The translations under genes and the position numbers were made by a program. Below, in pieces: positions 47,401 through 56,355 of a stretch of DNA of 64,000 nucleotides (the first letter of the stretch is position 1; each line of letters starts with the position of its first letter). Origin of the DNA: Microbacterium rhizomatis (GTDB lineage: Bacteria; Actinomycetota; Actinomycetes; Actinomycetales; Microbacteriaceae); the NCBI RefSeq assembly GCF_008710745.1, contig NZ_VYSA01000003.1, positions 186,001-250,000 on the forward strand. The letters are read 5' to 3'. The notes beneath the pieces are model-generated. The model was not told the DNA's origin, searched no databases, and saw only the letters and a program-made list of their open reading frames with translations.

Positions 47401-50400
47401 GCCGTATGCGGTGAAGGATGCCGTCATCATGCGCCCCGATCGCTCGATCGCGGTGCCGGTGCTGCAGAACGACTCCGACCCGGACGGCGATGAGATCTCG
47501 CTCGTGAGCAACGGGCTCGTGCTCCCGGACGTACCGGGACTCTCGGCCACCGTCGAGGGCAACCGCGTCGTGGTGACCTCGCCGTCGACGCCGGTCGAGA
47601 CCTCCCTCCAGTACACGATCCGCGACAGCCGGGGCGCCACGGCCACCGCGGTGCTGCAGGTGACAGTGAAGGACGACGTGCCGCTGCTGCGGCCGATCGC
47701 CCGCGACGACACCGTCCGCGCCGCCGACATCGTCGATGCGTCGGTCGATGTCACCGTGCTCGCCAACGACGAAGACCCCGACGGCACGATCGCGGCGCTC
47801 GACGTCTCGGTCGCCGACCCGCAGGCGCGCGTCCTGGGCGACGGCGTCGTGCGCATTCCTGTCACCGAGCAGGATCAGCTGATCACCTACACGATCACCG
47901 ACCAGGACGGACTCACCGCCTCGGCCTTCATCCGCGTGCCCGCCCTCTCGTCGCTGCCGCCCACGCTGACCTCGACGGCGGGGATCACCGTCAAGAGCGG
48001 CGAGACCGTCGACATCCCGCTCGCCGACCATGTGAAGGCGGCCGGGGGCGGCACCGTCATCGTCACCGAGGCCGCGAAGGTCTCGGCGGTGCACTCCAAC
48101 GGATCGTCGCTCGTGAAGGACCAGACGACGCTCGTCTACACCTCGGCCCAGGGATACTTCGGGCGCGACGCGATCACTTTCGAGGTGACCGATGGCACGG
48201 GGCCCGATGACCCGGCCGGCCGAAAGGCCACGCTCACGCTGCCGATCACGGTGCTGCCGCCGTCGAACCAGCCGCCGACGTTCGTCAACGGACAGATGGA
48301 CGTCGCGCCCGGTGAGGACGCGACGAGCCTCGACCTGCTCGCCCTGACGTCCGACCCGGATCCGGAAGATCTTCCCGGGATGCGCTACTCCATCGTGGGG
48401 GGCTCGCCCTCCGGCATCTCTGCCTCGGTCGACGGTCAGCTGATCAAGGTCAGTGCCGACTCGTCGACGCCGAAGGGCACCGCGGCGACGATCCGCCTCT
48501 CGATCACCGACGGTCAGACTGCTCCGGTCGAAGGATCCGTGACGGTGCGGGTGACAGCATCCACCCGCCCCCTCGCAACGGCCAATGACGACACCGTCGC
48601 CGAGGCACCGCAGGGCAAGACCGTGAGCGTGCCCGTGCTCGCGAACGATTTCAACCCTTTCCCCGACAAGCCGCTCAAAGTGGTGGCAGCGGTGGTCGAG
48701 ACCGGGCAGGGAGCAACGCCCGAGATCTCGGGAGGCAACGTCAACGTGACCCCCGATGCGTCGTTCTTCGGCACCATGGTGGTGCGCTACCGCGTGCAGG
48801 ATGCCACCGGCGACCCCGAGCGCGAGGTCGAGGGCCGCATCCGGCTCACGGTGCAGGGCAAGCCGGAGGCGCCCGGCACACCGACGGTATCGAGCGTGCA
48901 GGACCGCACGGTCGTGATGTCGTGGAGCCCGCCCGCCAACAACGGTGCCGACATCACCGGGTACACCGTGAAATCCGTCGCGGGCAACTACACGAAGGCC
49001 TGCGTCGCGACCACGTGCACGCTCGACGGGCTGACGAACAACGTCGAGTACAACTTCGTCGTCACCGCCACGAACAGGGTGGGCACATCGGACCCGTCGC
49101 CGGCATCGGCGACCGCGCGGCCCGACGCCCGGCCCGACACTCCCAACCCCCCGACGCTCGTCTTCGGCGACAAGAGCCTGAACGTGTCGTGGACGACCCC
49201 GTCGACGCCCGGCTCGCCGGTCGAGTCGTACACGCTCGAGATCTCGCCCGCCCCGCCGTCGGGCATCACCCAGAAGACCGGCGTGACCGGCAACGCGCTG
49301 GTGTGGGAGGGGCTCGAGAACGGCGCCGCGTACCAGGTGCGCGTGCGCGCGCACAACCGCGCACCCGAGCCGTCGAGCTGGAGCGGCTACTCGGCGACCA
49401 CGGTGCCCGCCGGCCCGCCCGCCGCCGCGGGTGCGCCGACGACCGCTCGCCTCGCACCCGTCGGCTCGCAGGCCCAGATGCAGGTCTCGTGGAACGCTCC
49501 GAACTCGAACGGCGACGCGATCTCGGGATACCGGCTCAACGTCATCCGCGGCGGCTCGGTCATCAGGACGATCCCCGTCGGGGCCGGCCAGACCTCGCAG
49601 GCTGTCGTGGTGGATGCCAACACCACCGATTACACGTTCACGGTCGCCGCCTCGAACAAGGCCGGCTGGGGCGCCGACAGCGCGCCGTCCGCGCCGCGGC
49701 GCGCGTTCGTCGCACCGGGTCAGCCGAGCAACGTCCAAGCGTCGACGCCGGCGGGCGACGGTCGGATCGTCGTCACGTATGGGGCAGCTGCCGGCAACGG
49801 CGCCAACGCCAGCGAGATGGGCTACGAGTACTCGGTCAACGGTGGGGCGAGCTGGAGCGGCAGCTGGGACGGCAGGGTCATCTCCAGCGGCATCTCCAAC
49901 GGGAGCAGCTACAACGTCCTCGTGCGGGCGTACACCTCGCTGGACGGTGTGCGCTACGACGGCCCGGCATCCAACCCGTCGGGCGCGGTGGTCCCCTACG
50001 GTCCCGTGAACACCCCCGGTGCCAGCGCGACGAACAACGGCACGAGCATCACCGTCGGCTGGTCGATGCCCGGCGAGAACGGGCGTGCGATCGTGCGGCT
50101 CGAGATCAACGTCGACGGCAACGGCTGGGAGAATGTGGGCGCATCGGGCGGTTCGCGCCAGGTCGGCAACGGCTACAGCCAGGGGCACTCGATCCAGGTG
50201 CGCGCGATCGACAGCGCAGGGCAGACGTCCGCGACGAACTCGGCCAGCGCGACGACGAGTCCGCCGCCGCAGCCGGTTGCGATCACCCAGAAGGGGCCGG
50301 GGCGCGCGCCGGACGGCAACTGCGGCAACTCCTCGTGCGCGTTCTTCCGCCTCCACGTCGAGAACTTCCCCGCCGGCCGGTACACCCTCGCGTGCTCGCA

Positions 50401-50548
50401 CCAGGGCGACGTGCGCTTCTCGGTCCAGGCCTACGACATCCCCGCGAACGGCGACGTCGACCTGCGCTGCTACATGGGCTACCCGGGCTACGAGGCATGG
50501 ATCACGATCGACGGCTGGGGCGACGCGCAGCACATGACCTGGTATTAG
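44477..50548 (+). CDS. Giant membrane-anchored Ig-like/fibronectin type III repeat protein
   Basis: A 2023-residue envelope protein. A membrane helix (about 15-36, VVTVSALAVTLMAFVYQGF) follows a short basic head. Residues 40-370 look like a beta-propeller-type domain. About 390-1455 hold some eleven cadherin/Ig-like units marked by VLDNDSDADGD, VLANDTDPAGG, VLENDYHPNGD and similar. About 1460-1935 hold five fibronectin type III domains. A last 85-residue domain has four Cys (CGNSSC, ACSHQ, LRCYM) and ends HMTWY. No LPXTG is present, so the N-terminal helix anchors it. It heads the moxR-DUF58-FtsK cluster (gap of 60 bases) and may scaffold or guide the secretion machine (inference). Confidence 0.85.
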   Translation: MKSFAWLRARPKALASAGVVTVSALAVTLMAFVYQGFPTTEVDLHDGGVWVTKKSSLLVGHFNHVSQVLDGGLRTSSDEYDVLQAGSTVLVVDDSASTVTTVDPAMVVLADSAHVPAGAKVLLGGSTVAVLDPASGSLWVVPSAAIGSFAVEGTDPTLELGPDAVAAVGVDGVVHALSVQSSELVSIGLDPTGEPGDPSRRGIDPVPAGAKVAVTAVGSVGVALVNDTIVTSDGTKTTVAGSTGAAIQQPSAEATTVALATSSALVQVPLDGSAPAEQPAGADGTAADPVTLAGCTYAAWSGSAKFLRDCAGTDDDLAADIPGADPASVLRFRQNRDVVVLNDIVGGAAWMASQSLQRIDNWNDITPPQGDTDEDQQTTEETVETTLPERTDVNTVPVATDDSFGVRPGRTTVLPVLDNDSDADGDVLTASVPDGDPRLGPVQPINNGAALQISVPADATGSDSFGYKIDDGRGGTATATVRLAVHGWETNASPTQKRVTTVTVEAGGTVSYNVLPDWIDPDGDDVFLKAVTPAAGDEADFTSDGRITYRAIGGTQGRKDVAIIVSDGDEVTEGVVRFDVRPVGSTVPVTNADHVVVRAGQTATVSPLVNDTSSSAEPLRLTRVDEVANATIVPDFANKTFSFLSSIPGTYYVQYLVAAGANAVPGLVRVDVLDGTETDLPPIAVRDVALLPSGGEVLVNVLANDTDPAGGILVVQSVTVDANAGVAVSVLNHETLRISDQAALAAQVRISYRISNGSKTADGEVVVIPVPAPAQLRPPVANDDQVVVRAGDVVTIPVLENDYHPNGDTLHVAPDLVPPLVTADKGEMFVSQDTLRFRASDTPGTVYATYEAVDSTGQKDAGYVTIQVLPVNADTNSAPRPRDLVARALSGSKVRIPVPLDGIDADGDSVALVGLASAPTKGAISDIGSNYIEYDAFTGSSGVDLFTYRVRDRLGKEATATVRVGIAPPEAANQAPYAVKDAVIMRPDRSIAVPVLQNDSDPDGDEISLVSNGLVLPDVPGLSATVEGNRVVVTSPSTPVETSLQYTIRDSRGATATAVLQVTVKDDVPLLRPIARDDTVRAADIVDASVDVTVLANDEDPDGTIAALDVSVADPQARVLGDGVVRIPVTEQDQLITYTITDQDGLTASAFIRVPALSSLPPTLTSTAGITVKSGETVDIPLADHVKAAGGGTVIVTEAAKVSAVHSNGSSLVKDQTTLVYTSAQGYFGRDAITFEVTDGTGPDDPAGRKATLTLPITVLPPSNQPPTFVNGQMDVAPGEDATSLDLLALTSDPDPEDLPGMRYSIVGGSPSGISASVDGQLIKVSADSSTPKGTAATIRLSITDGQTAPVEGSVTVRVTASTRPLATANDDTVAEAPQGKTVSVPVLANDFNPFPDKPLKVVAAVVETGQGATPEISGGNVNVTPDASFFGTMVVRYRVQDATGDPEREVEGRIRLTVQGKPEAPGTPTVSSVQDRTVVMSWSPPANNGADITGYTVKSVAGNYTKACVATTCTLDGLTNNVEYNFVVTATNRVGTSDPSPASATARPDARPDTPNPPTLVFGDKSLNVSWTTPSTPGSPVESYTLEISPAPPSGITQKTGVTGNALVWEGLENGAAYQVRVRAHNRAPEPSSWSGYSATTVPAGPPAAAGAPTTARLAPVGSQAQMQVSWNAPNSNGDAISGYRLNVIRGGSVIRTIPVGAGQTSQAVVVDANTTDYTFTVAASNKAGWGADSAPSAPRRAFVAPGQPSNVQASTPAGDGRIVVTYGAAAGNGANASEMGYEYSVNGGASWSGSWDGRVISSGISNGSSYNVLVRAYTSLDGVRYDGPASNPSGAVVPYGPVNTPGASATNNGTSITVGWSMPGENGRAIVRLEINVDGNGWENVGASGGSRQVGNGYSQGHSIQVRAIDSAGQTSATNSASATTSPPPQPVAITQKGPGRAPDGNCGNSSCAFFRLHVENFPAGRYTLACSHQGDVRFSVQAYDIPANGDVDLRCYMGYPGYEAWITIDGWGDAQHMTWY

Positions 50549-50608
50549 CGAAGAACCGGCATCGACCGACATCCCGAGAAATCCCTCTCAGAACAGGACT
50601 CTTCCCGC

Positions 50609-51595
50609 ATGACCGCATCTCTCACGACGATGACACCCGAGCAGGCAGCGTGGTTCCAGGGCACTTTCGCGCGCCTCGTCGACAACGTCGACCGCGCCGT
50701 GATGGGCAAGCGCGAGATCGTGAGCCTCGTGCTCTCGGCGATGCTGTCCGAAGGACACGTGCTGCTCGAAGACGCCCCGGGCACGGGAAAGACCAGCCTG
50801 GCCAAGGCGATCGCCGCGACGGTGCAGGGCACGAGCAACCGCATCCAGTTCACGCCCGACCTGCTGCCCTCCGACGTGACGGGCGTCACGATCTACGACC
50901 AGGCCGCACACCGGTTCGAGTTCCACCGCGGCCCGATCTTCGCCTCGATCGTGCTGGCCGACGAGATCAACCGTGCCTCGCCGAAGACGCAGTCGGCGCT
51001 GCTGGAGGTCATGGAGGAGTCGCGGGTCACCGTCGACGGCGTCACTCACGAGGTCGGGCGCCCGTTCCTCGTGATCGCGACGCAGAACCCGATCGAGCAG
51101 GCCGGCACCTACAAGCTTCCCGAGGCGCAGCTCGACCGCTTCCTGGTGAAGACCTCGATCGGCTACCCCGATCTCGCGGTCGCCGAGCGGATCCTCGCCG
51201 GCGCCGCCGACCGCAACCCGTCGGCGAGCCTGCCAGCCCTCATCACCACGGGTGCCGTCGCCGATATGGCGGACCTCGCCGCCACGGTGCACGTCGAGTC
51301 GGCTGTGCTGCGCTACGTCGCGCAGCTCGCCGAGGCCACGCGCACCGACCCCGCGACCCGCGTGGGCGTTTCGGTGCGCGGTTCGCTGGCGATGGTGCGC
51401 ATCGCGAAGGTGTGGGCGGCCGCGCAGGGTCGCCACTTCGTGATCCCGGACGACGTGAAAGACCTCGCGGCGTCGGTGTGGACGCACCGGCTCGTGCTCG
51501 ATCCCGAGGCGGAGTTCTCGGGCACGACGCCGGCGACCGTGCTGAACCGCGTGCTCGAGACCGTTGCGGCACCGCAGGCGAGGTCAGCCGCCTGA
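50609..51595 (+). CDS. MoxR family AAA+ ATPase
   Basis: A 328-residue AAA+ chaperone. The P-loop is EDAPGTGKTSLAKAIAATVQG and Walker B is SIVLADEINRASPKTQSALLEVMEE. Sensor 1 lies in LVIATQNPIEQAGTYKLPEAQLDRF. MoxR proteins mature metalloenzymes or assemble surface complexes, often with a VWA or DUF58 partner. Here the DUF58 gene starts within the stop codon, and a transglutaminase-fold gene follows, the classic three-gene unit. Confidence 0.94.
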   Translation: MTASLTTMTPEQAAWFQGTFARLVDNVDRAVMGKREIVSLVLSAMLSEGHVLLEDAPGTGKTSLAKAIAATVQGTSNRIQFTPDLLPSDVTGVTIYDQAAHRFEFHRGPIFASIVLADEINRASPKTQSALLEVMEESRVTVDGVTHEVGRPFLVIATQNPIEQAGTYKLPEAQLDRFLVKTSIGYPDLAVAERILAGAADRNPSASLPALITTGAVADMADLAATVHVESAVLRYVAQLAEATRTDPATRVGVSVRGSLAMVRIAKVWAAAQGRHFVIPDDVKDLAASVWTHRLVLDPEAEFSGTTPATVLNRVLETVAAPQARSAA

Positions 51596-52851
51596 TGGCC
51601 GACGAGGTGCTCTCGACGACGATCCCCCGGGGGGATCGCGCGGGCTGGCGCGATATCGCCGGCCCGCTCGTCGAGCGCGTCCTCGGACGCGTGCGTGCCG
51701 TGCTGAGCGTGGCCCGGCCCGTCACGTGGGTGCTGATCGCCGGGGCCGTCGTGCTGTGGATCGCCGGGCAGGCGCTCGGCTGGTGGGAGCTCACCGTCGC
51801 CGCGCTCGTGATCGCGGTGACCCTGGCGCTGTGCGCACTGTTCCTGATCGGACGCACGGCATACGACATCTCGCTCGACCTCACCCGCACGCGCGTCGTG
51901 GTGGGGGAGCGGGCGGTCGGCGCGCTCACGCTCTCGAACCCGGGAACCCGGGCGATCCTGCCATCGCGCGTCGTGCTTCCCGTGGGCTCGGGCCGCGGCA
52001 CGTTCTCGGTGCGGCGTCTGGCGGCCGGCGACTCGGCGGAAGAGCTGTTCGCGATCCCGACCCAGCGCCGCGGCGTGCTGCAGGTCGGACCGGTGAGCGT
52101 GGTGCGCGGCGACCCGCTCGGGCTGTTCGAGCGCGTGCATCGACGCGACGAGCCGGTGGACCTGTTCGTGCACCCCCGCACGGTGCTCTTCGCCGGTCAG
52201 TCGCTCGGTTTCCTCCGCGACCTCGAAGGCCTCCCGGCCACCGACCTGTCACCCGATGACGTGTCGTTCCATGCGCTTCGTGAGTACCACCCCGGCGACG
52301 ACCTGCGGCACGTGCACTGGAAGTCGACCGCCCGCACCGGCACGGTGATGGTCCGTCAGTACGAAGAGACCCGGCGCTCGCACTTCGTGATCGGCCTTTC
52401 GCGCAGCCCCGCCGATTACCGCGACGACGCCGAGTTCGAGCTCGCGATCTCGGCGGCCGGCTCGCTGGGGCTCCGGGCACTCCGCGACTCGCAGCGCGTC
52501 GAGGTGCGGGTGCAGGGTCGCTCGCTGCCCGCGGCGACGGGCAAGCAGTTCCTCGACTCGCTCTCGGCGCTCGAGCCGTCGCGGCCGCGCGAGGGCGGCA
52601 TCGTGCCGCTGGCCGGTGTCGTCGCGGCCACGCTGGCTCTCGCGAGCGTCGTCGTGCTGGTGTGCGGGAGCGCGGTGGATGCTGCGCAGCTGCGCGTCGC
52701 GTGCTCTCGCCTGCCCTACGGGGCCCGGGCGCTCGCGGTCGTCGCGCAGACCGACGCCGCCCCGTCGCTCCGGCGCATCGGCGAGGCCGACGTCCTCACG
52801 ATCGGCTCTCTCGATCAGCTCGCCGGAGCACTGCGGAAGGTGCTCGCGTGA
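51595..52851 (+). CDS. DUF58 domain membrane protein
   Basis: A 418-residue partner of MoxR. Two membrane helices (about 42-85: VTWVLIAGAVVLWIAGQAL, LTVAALVIAVTLALCALFLIG) precede a beta-rich part and the DUF58 hallmark ALREYHPGDDLRHVHWKSTARTGTVMVRQYEE near 225-256, which leads into a VWA-like domain. The function is unknown but always tied to MoxR. The ATG overlaps the moxR stop (TGATG), and the end overlaps the next gene (GTGA). Confidence 0.9.
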   Translation: MADEVLSTTIPRGDRAGWRDIAGPLVERVLGRVRAVLSVARPVTWVLIAGAVVLWIAGQALGWWELTVAALVIAVTLALCALFLIGRTAYDISLDLTRTRVVVGERAVGALTLSNPGTRAILPSRVVLPVGSGRGTFSVRRLAAGDSAEELFAIPTQRRGVLQVGPVSVVRGDPLGLFERVHRRDEPVDLFVHPRTVLFAGQSLGFLRDLEGLPATDLSPDDVSFHALREYHPGDDLRHVHWKSTARTGTVMVRQYEETRRSHFVIGLSRSPADYRDDAEFELAISAAGSLGLRALRDSQRVEVRVQGRSLPAATGKQFLDSLSALEPSRPREGGIVPLAGVVAATLALASVVVLVCGSAVDAAQLRVACSRLPYGARALAVVAQTDAAPSLRRIGEADVLTIGSLDQLAGALRKVLA

Positions 52852-55244
52852 GCGCGCCGGCCCGCGTTGCGGCCCCGAACACGCCGGGGGCGGCCGTGTC
52901 GATCGCGCCCCGCCGCACCGCACTGGATCTCGCCGCGACGGCAGCCCTCCTGCTCGTCGGCATCGTGGGCTTCTGGCCGACCTTCGGCGGCCCGGGCTAC
53001 CTCTTCGCCGCCCTCGGGGCGCTCGCGCTGGGCGTCGCCATCGCCTGGCTCGGCGCCCGGTTCCGGTGGGGCATCCTGATCGTGGCCGCGCTGACCGTCG
53101 CGACGTACTTCGTGTTCGGCGGCGCGCTCGCGCTGCCCCACACCGCGATCGCCGGCGTGATCCCCTCACTCGACACGCTGCAGCAGCTCGGGCTCGGCGT
53201 CGTCACGTCGTGGAAGCGCCTGCTCACCACGGTGGCGCCGGTCGCCGCATCCGACGGCCATCTCATCGTGCCGTTCCTGCTCACCCTCGTCGCCGCCGTG
53301 GTGACGGCGAGCCTCGCCCTGAGGCTGCGGAGTGCGGGGTGGGCGCTCATTCCCGCCGCGGCATACCTCGGTCTGCAGATCGCCCTCGGTACTCCCCAGC
53401 CCGCCGTTCCCATCATCCAGGGCGTCGTGTTCGCGATCGCGGGCGTGGTCTGGCTCGCGGTGCGCCAGGCATGGTCGTCGTCGAGCGGCGCGGTCTCGCT
53501 CGGCGGCGAGGACTCCGCGAGCACGGGCATGGCCGTCCGCCGCGTGGTGGCGGGGGGCGCCATTCTCGCGGTCGCCGCCACCGCCGGATTCGCCGCCGCC
53601 GCGATCGCCGCGCCCGCGGCGCCCCGCTACGTCCTGCGCGACGCGGTGATCCCTCCGTTCGACATCAAGCAGTACGCGAGCCCGATGCAGGGGTACCGCG
53701 GGTACGTGCGCGACGACGCATCCACGACCCTGTTCACGGTGTCCGGCCTGCCCGTCGGGGCGCGCGTGCGCATCGCCACGATGGACGCGTACGACGGCAC
53801 CGTGTACAACGTCTCCGACGAGGGCGCCGGTTCGTCGAGCGCCTTCACGCCGGTGCGCGCCAGCATGTCGGCCGGCGCCACCGGAACGCCGGCGACCGTG
53901 CGCGTCGACATCGGCGACTACGACGGGGTGTGGATGCCCGAGGTCGGCGCCGTCACGAACGTGACGTTCGACGGGGCCCGCGCCGACGACCTGCGTCGCT
54001 CCGCGCACTACAACGAGTCGACCGAGACCGGGGTGGTGACCTCGACTCTGCAGACCGGCGACGGGTACACGATGAGTGCGGTGCTGCCGACGGTGCCGAG
54101 CGACACGAGCCTGGCGAACTCTCGCTTCGCGCCCGTCCGCATGCCGAAGCAGGAGGGCGTGCCGCAGGAGTTCGCCGACATCGCTGCGAAGGCGGTCGCC
54201 GACGCGAACACCCCGATCGAGCAGGCGCGAGCGCTGGAGCAGATGCTCTCGAAGGGCGGGTTCTTCAGCCACGGGCTGGAGGGCGAGGTGCTCTCGCGCG
54301 CCGGGCACGGCGCCGCGCGCATCACGACGCTGCTGGGCTCGACGCAGATGGTCGGCGACGACGAGCAGTACGCGACCGCGATGGCACTCCTTGCGGGCGA
54401 GCTGGGGATGCCCGCGCGGGTCGTCATGGGCTTCTACCCCGCGGAGGATCAGGCGCAGAACCCGGTGTTCGACGCGACGGGCGACAACCTGCACGCATGG
54501 GTCGAGGTCGCGTTCGAAGGCGCCGGATGGGTGCCGTTCGATCCGACACCGCCGAAGGATCAGATCCCGACCGACCAGACGACCAAGCCCCGCGCCGACC
54601 CCAAGCCGCAGGTGCTGCAGCCGCCGCCGCCCGAGCAGCAGCCCGCGGATCTTCCGCCCACGGTGCCCGACGAACGGGCGACGGACGACCCGTCGCCGCT
54701 CGATCTCGGGCTGCTGCTGATGTGGATCGCGATCGGCGGCGGCATCCTGCTCCTGCTCGCTCTGCTGGCGGCACCCTTCATCGTGATCGGCGCGGTGAAG
54801 GCCGCCCGCAGGCGTCGCCGGCGTGCCGCCGAGCGCGCGGCCGATCAGATCAGCGGCGGGTGGGACGAACTGCGTGACCGTGCGGTGGACTACGGCACTC
54901 CCGTGCGCCTCGGCGCCACCCACGCCGAGGACGCTGCGATCATCGCGACCGCGTTCGGCGAGCCCCGCGTGACGACGCTCGCGCGGCGCGCGGACGTCGA
55001 CGTGTTCGGGCCGGCCGAGCCGACAGCATCCGATGTCGACGAATTCTGGCGGCAGGTCGATGAGATCGTCGACGGCATCGGGGAGCGCGCGACTTTCCGG
55101 CGGCGGCTCGCCGCCCGGCTCAGTCTGCGGTCGCTGCTGGCCGGTACGAGGTTCTCGCGCACGCTGAGCGTGCTGGCGCCGGTGCGCAGGAGCGCGGCGG
55201 CCGAGAGCCGTTCGATCGTGAAAACGGAGGAGCACGATGACTGA
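52848..55244 (+). CDS. Transglutaminase-fold (TgpA-like) membrane protein with altered catalytic Cys
   Basis: A 798-residue membrane protein. About seven helices occupy the first 250 residues. An outside transglutaminase-like domain (about 400-580) follows, then a Pro-rich stretch, one helix (about 620-645, LDLGLLLMWIAIGGGILLLLALLAAPF) and a cytosolic tail. In active enzymes the motif before EQYA is Cys. Here it reads GDDEQYATAMALLAGELGMPARVVMGFYP, so Asp505 stands in its place, while His549 (LHAW) and Asp565 (PFDPTPP) remain. Catalysis by the usual thiol route is unlikely. The GTG start overlaps the DUF58 stop. It completes the MoxR-DUF58-TGase unit. Confidence 0.88.
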   Translation: MSAPARVAAPNTPGAAVSIAPRRTALDLAATAALLLVGIVGFWPTFGGPGYLFAALGALALGVAIAWLGARFRWGILIVAALTVATYFVFGGALALPHTAIAGVIPSLDTLQQLGLGVVTSWKRLLTTVAPVAASDGHLIVPFLLTLVAAVVTASLALRLRSAGWALIPAAAYLGLQIALGTPQPAVPIIQGVVFAIAGVVWLAVRQAWSSSSGAVSLGGEDSASTGMAVRRVVAGGAILAVAATAGFAAAAIAAPAAPRYVLRDAVIPPFDIKQYASPMQGYRGYVRDDASTTLFTVSGLPVGARVRIATMDAYDGTVYNVSDEGAGSSSAFTPVRASMSAGATGTPATVRVDIGDYDGVWMPEVGAVTNVTFDGARADDLRRSAHYNESTETGVVTSTLQTGDGYTMSAVLPTVPSDTSLANSRFAPVRMPKQEGVPQEFADIAAKAVADANTPIEQARALEQMLSKGGFFSHGLEGEVLSRAGHGAARITTLLGSTQMVGDDEQYATAMALLAGELGMPARVVMGFYPAEDQAQNPVFDATGDNLHAWVEVAFEGAGWVPFDPTPPKDQIPTDQTTKPRADPKPQVLQPPPPEQQPADLPPTVPDERATDDPSPLDLGLLLMWIAIGGGILLLLALLAAPFIVIGAVKAARRRRRRAAERAADQISGGWDELRDRAVDYGTPVRLGATHAEDAAIIATAFGEPRVTTLARRADVDVFGPAEPTASDVDEFWRQVDEIVDGIGERATFRRRLAARLSLRSLLAGTRFSRTLSVLAPVRRSAAAESRSIVKTEEHDD

Positions 55245-56355
55245 CCCCCTCTCCGGCCAGGCCGTGATCCCTGCGGCGATCGGTCGCCGTGTCGCCGCGT
55301 ACGCGATCGATCTCGCCATCGCGCTCGTGATCCCGATCGTCTTCGGGCTCATCGGCGGGGTCATCCTGCTCACGTCCGGCACGAGCGGTTCGCGCGGCGG
55401 GCTGCCGATCGCACTCCTGATCACGTACGGCGCAAGCTCCGTCGTCAGTGTCGCGTGGCTGCTGGTCTACACCGCGATGCAGGGCGGGCGAGGCTCCATC
55501 GGGCAGCGCGCACGGGGACTGATGCTGGCGGACGCCACCACCGGCGGCGACATCGGATTCTGGCGCGCGCTCCTGCGAAACGTGGTGTGGGCGCTCGCCG
55601 CCGCGATCGTCGTCGGCTACTTCACGCCTCTGTTCGACTCATCGAGCCGCCGTCAGGGCTGGCACGACAGAGCGGCGCGCACCGTCGTCGGTGACCGGAA
55701 GGCGGCGGAGGCCGCGGCCTCCGCCGTCGCCCCGCCGCTTCCCGCGCCGGCCGCGAACCCCTTCCTCCCGCCGCCCGCCGGTGCCACCGCAACCGCGTCG
55801 GTCGTTGCGCCCCCCGCGCCCGTTCGCACGGCCGGCTTCGCGCCCCCGGCCTCCGCGCCCGCGGGCGCGGTGGCCTCCGCGCCCGCGATTCCTGTGGCCG
55901 AGGGGCTGATCTCGCAGGTCCCCGGCGTCTCGGCACCGCCGGTCCCCGCCGTGGCTTCCGACGTCGCTGCGCGCGCGGCTTCCCCCGCGAGCGACGACGT
56001 CGACGCGACCCGCGCAGGGCGCTCGAGCGCCCCCGCAGTGGTGGCGGCGACGTGGGACGACGGCACGCGGTTCGCCGTGTATGGCCGCACGCTCTTCGGC
56101 CGGAACCCTGCCACCGAAGATGGAGCGACCGCGGTGGCCGTGCGCGACGAGACGCTGTCGCTCTCGAAGACCCATTTCGAGCTCGACGGCGATGCCGGCG
56201 GCGCGTGGGTGATCGATCGGCACTCGACGAACGGCACGGCGCTCGTGCGCGACGGCGAGCGTCTGACGGTCGAGCCCGGCGAACGCACCACTCTGCGCGC
56301 GGGCGACCGGCTCGAGTTCGGCGATCGCAGCCTCACGATCGGGGGCGGCGCATGA
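55237..56355 (+). CDS. RDD-FHA domain membrane protein
   Basis: A 372-residue protein. The N-terminal RDD domain (about 1-150) has AAIGRRVAAYAIDLAIALVIPIVFGLIGGVI, two more helices and RGLMLADATTGGDIGFWRALLRNVVW. A Pro/Ala linker follows to about 265, then a C-terminal FHA domain (FAVYGRTLFGRNPA, LSLSKTHFELDGD, DRHSTNGTALVRDG). FHA domains bind phosphothreonine, so this protein could be recruited by the kinase encoded three genes on. ATG 55237 overlaps the previous gene by 8 bases and has GGAGG 7 bases upstream. Confidence 0.9.
   Translation: MTDPLSGQAVIPAAIGRRVAAYAIDLAIALVIPIVFGLIGGVILLTSGTSGSRGGLPIALLITYGASSVVSVAWLLVYTAMQGGRGSIGQRARGLMLADATTGGDIGFWRALLRNVVWALAAAIVVGYFTPLFDSSSRRQGWHDRAARTVVGDRKAAEAAASAVAPPLPAPAANPFLPPPAGATATASVVAPPAPVRTAGFAPPASAPAGAVASAPAIPVAEGLISQVPGVSAPPVPAVASDVAARAASPASDDVDATRAGRSSAPAVVAATWDDGTRFAVYGRTLFGRNPATEDGATAVAVRDETLSLSKTHFELDGDAGGAWVIDRHSTNGTALVRDGERLTVEPGERTTLRAGDRLEFGDRSLTIGGGA

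Noticed and set aside
45377..50572. A 1731-codon open frame on the minus strand opposite the giant Ig/Fn3 gene
   Set aside because: Its product is Arg/His/Val-rich with no domain logic. High GC at third positions of the plus-strand gene keeps the opposite frame open, while the plus frame has clear repeats and a membrane helix.
52662..52847. Upstream extension of the transglutaminase-fold gene
   Set aside because: It overlaps the DUF58 coding end in a different frame; the GTGA overlap at 52848 is the natural start.
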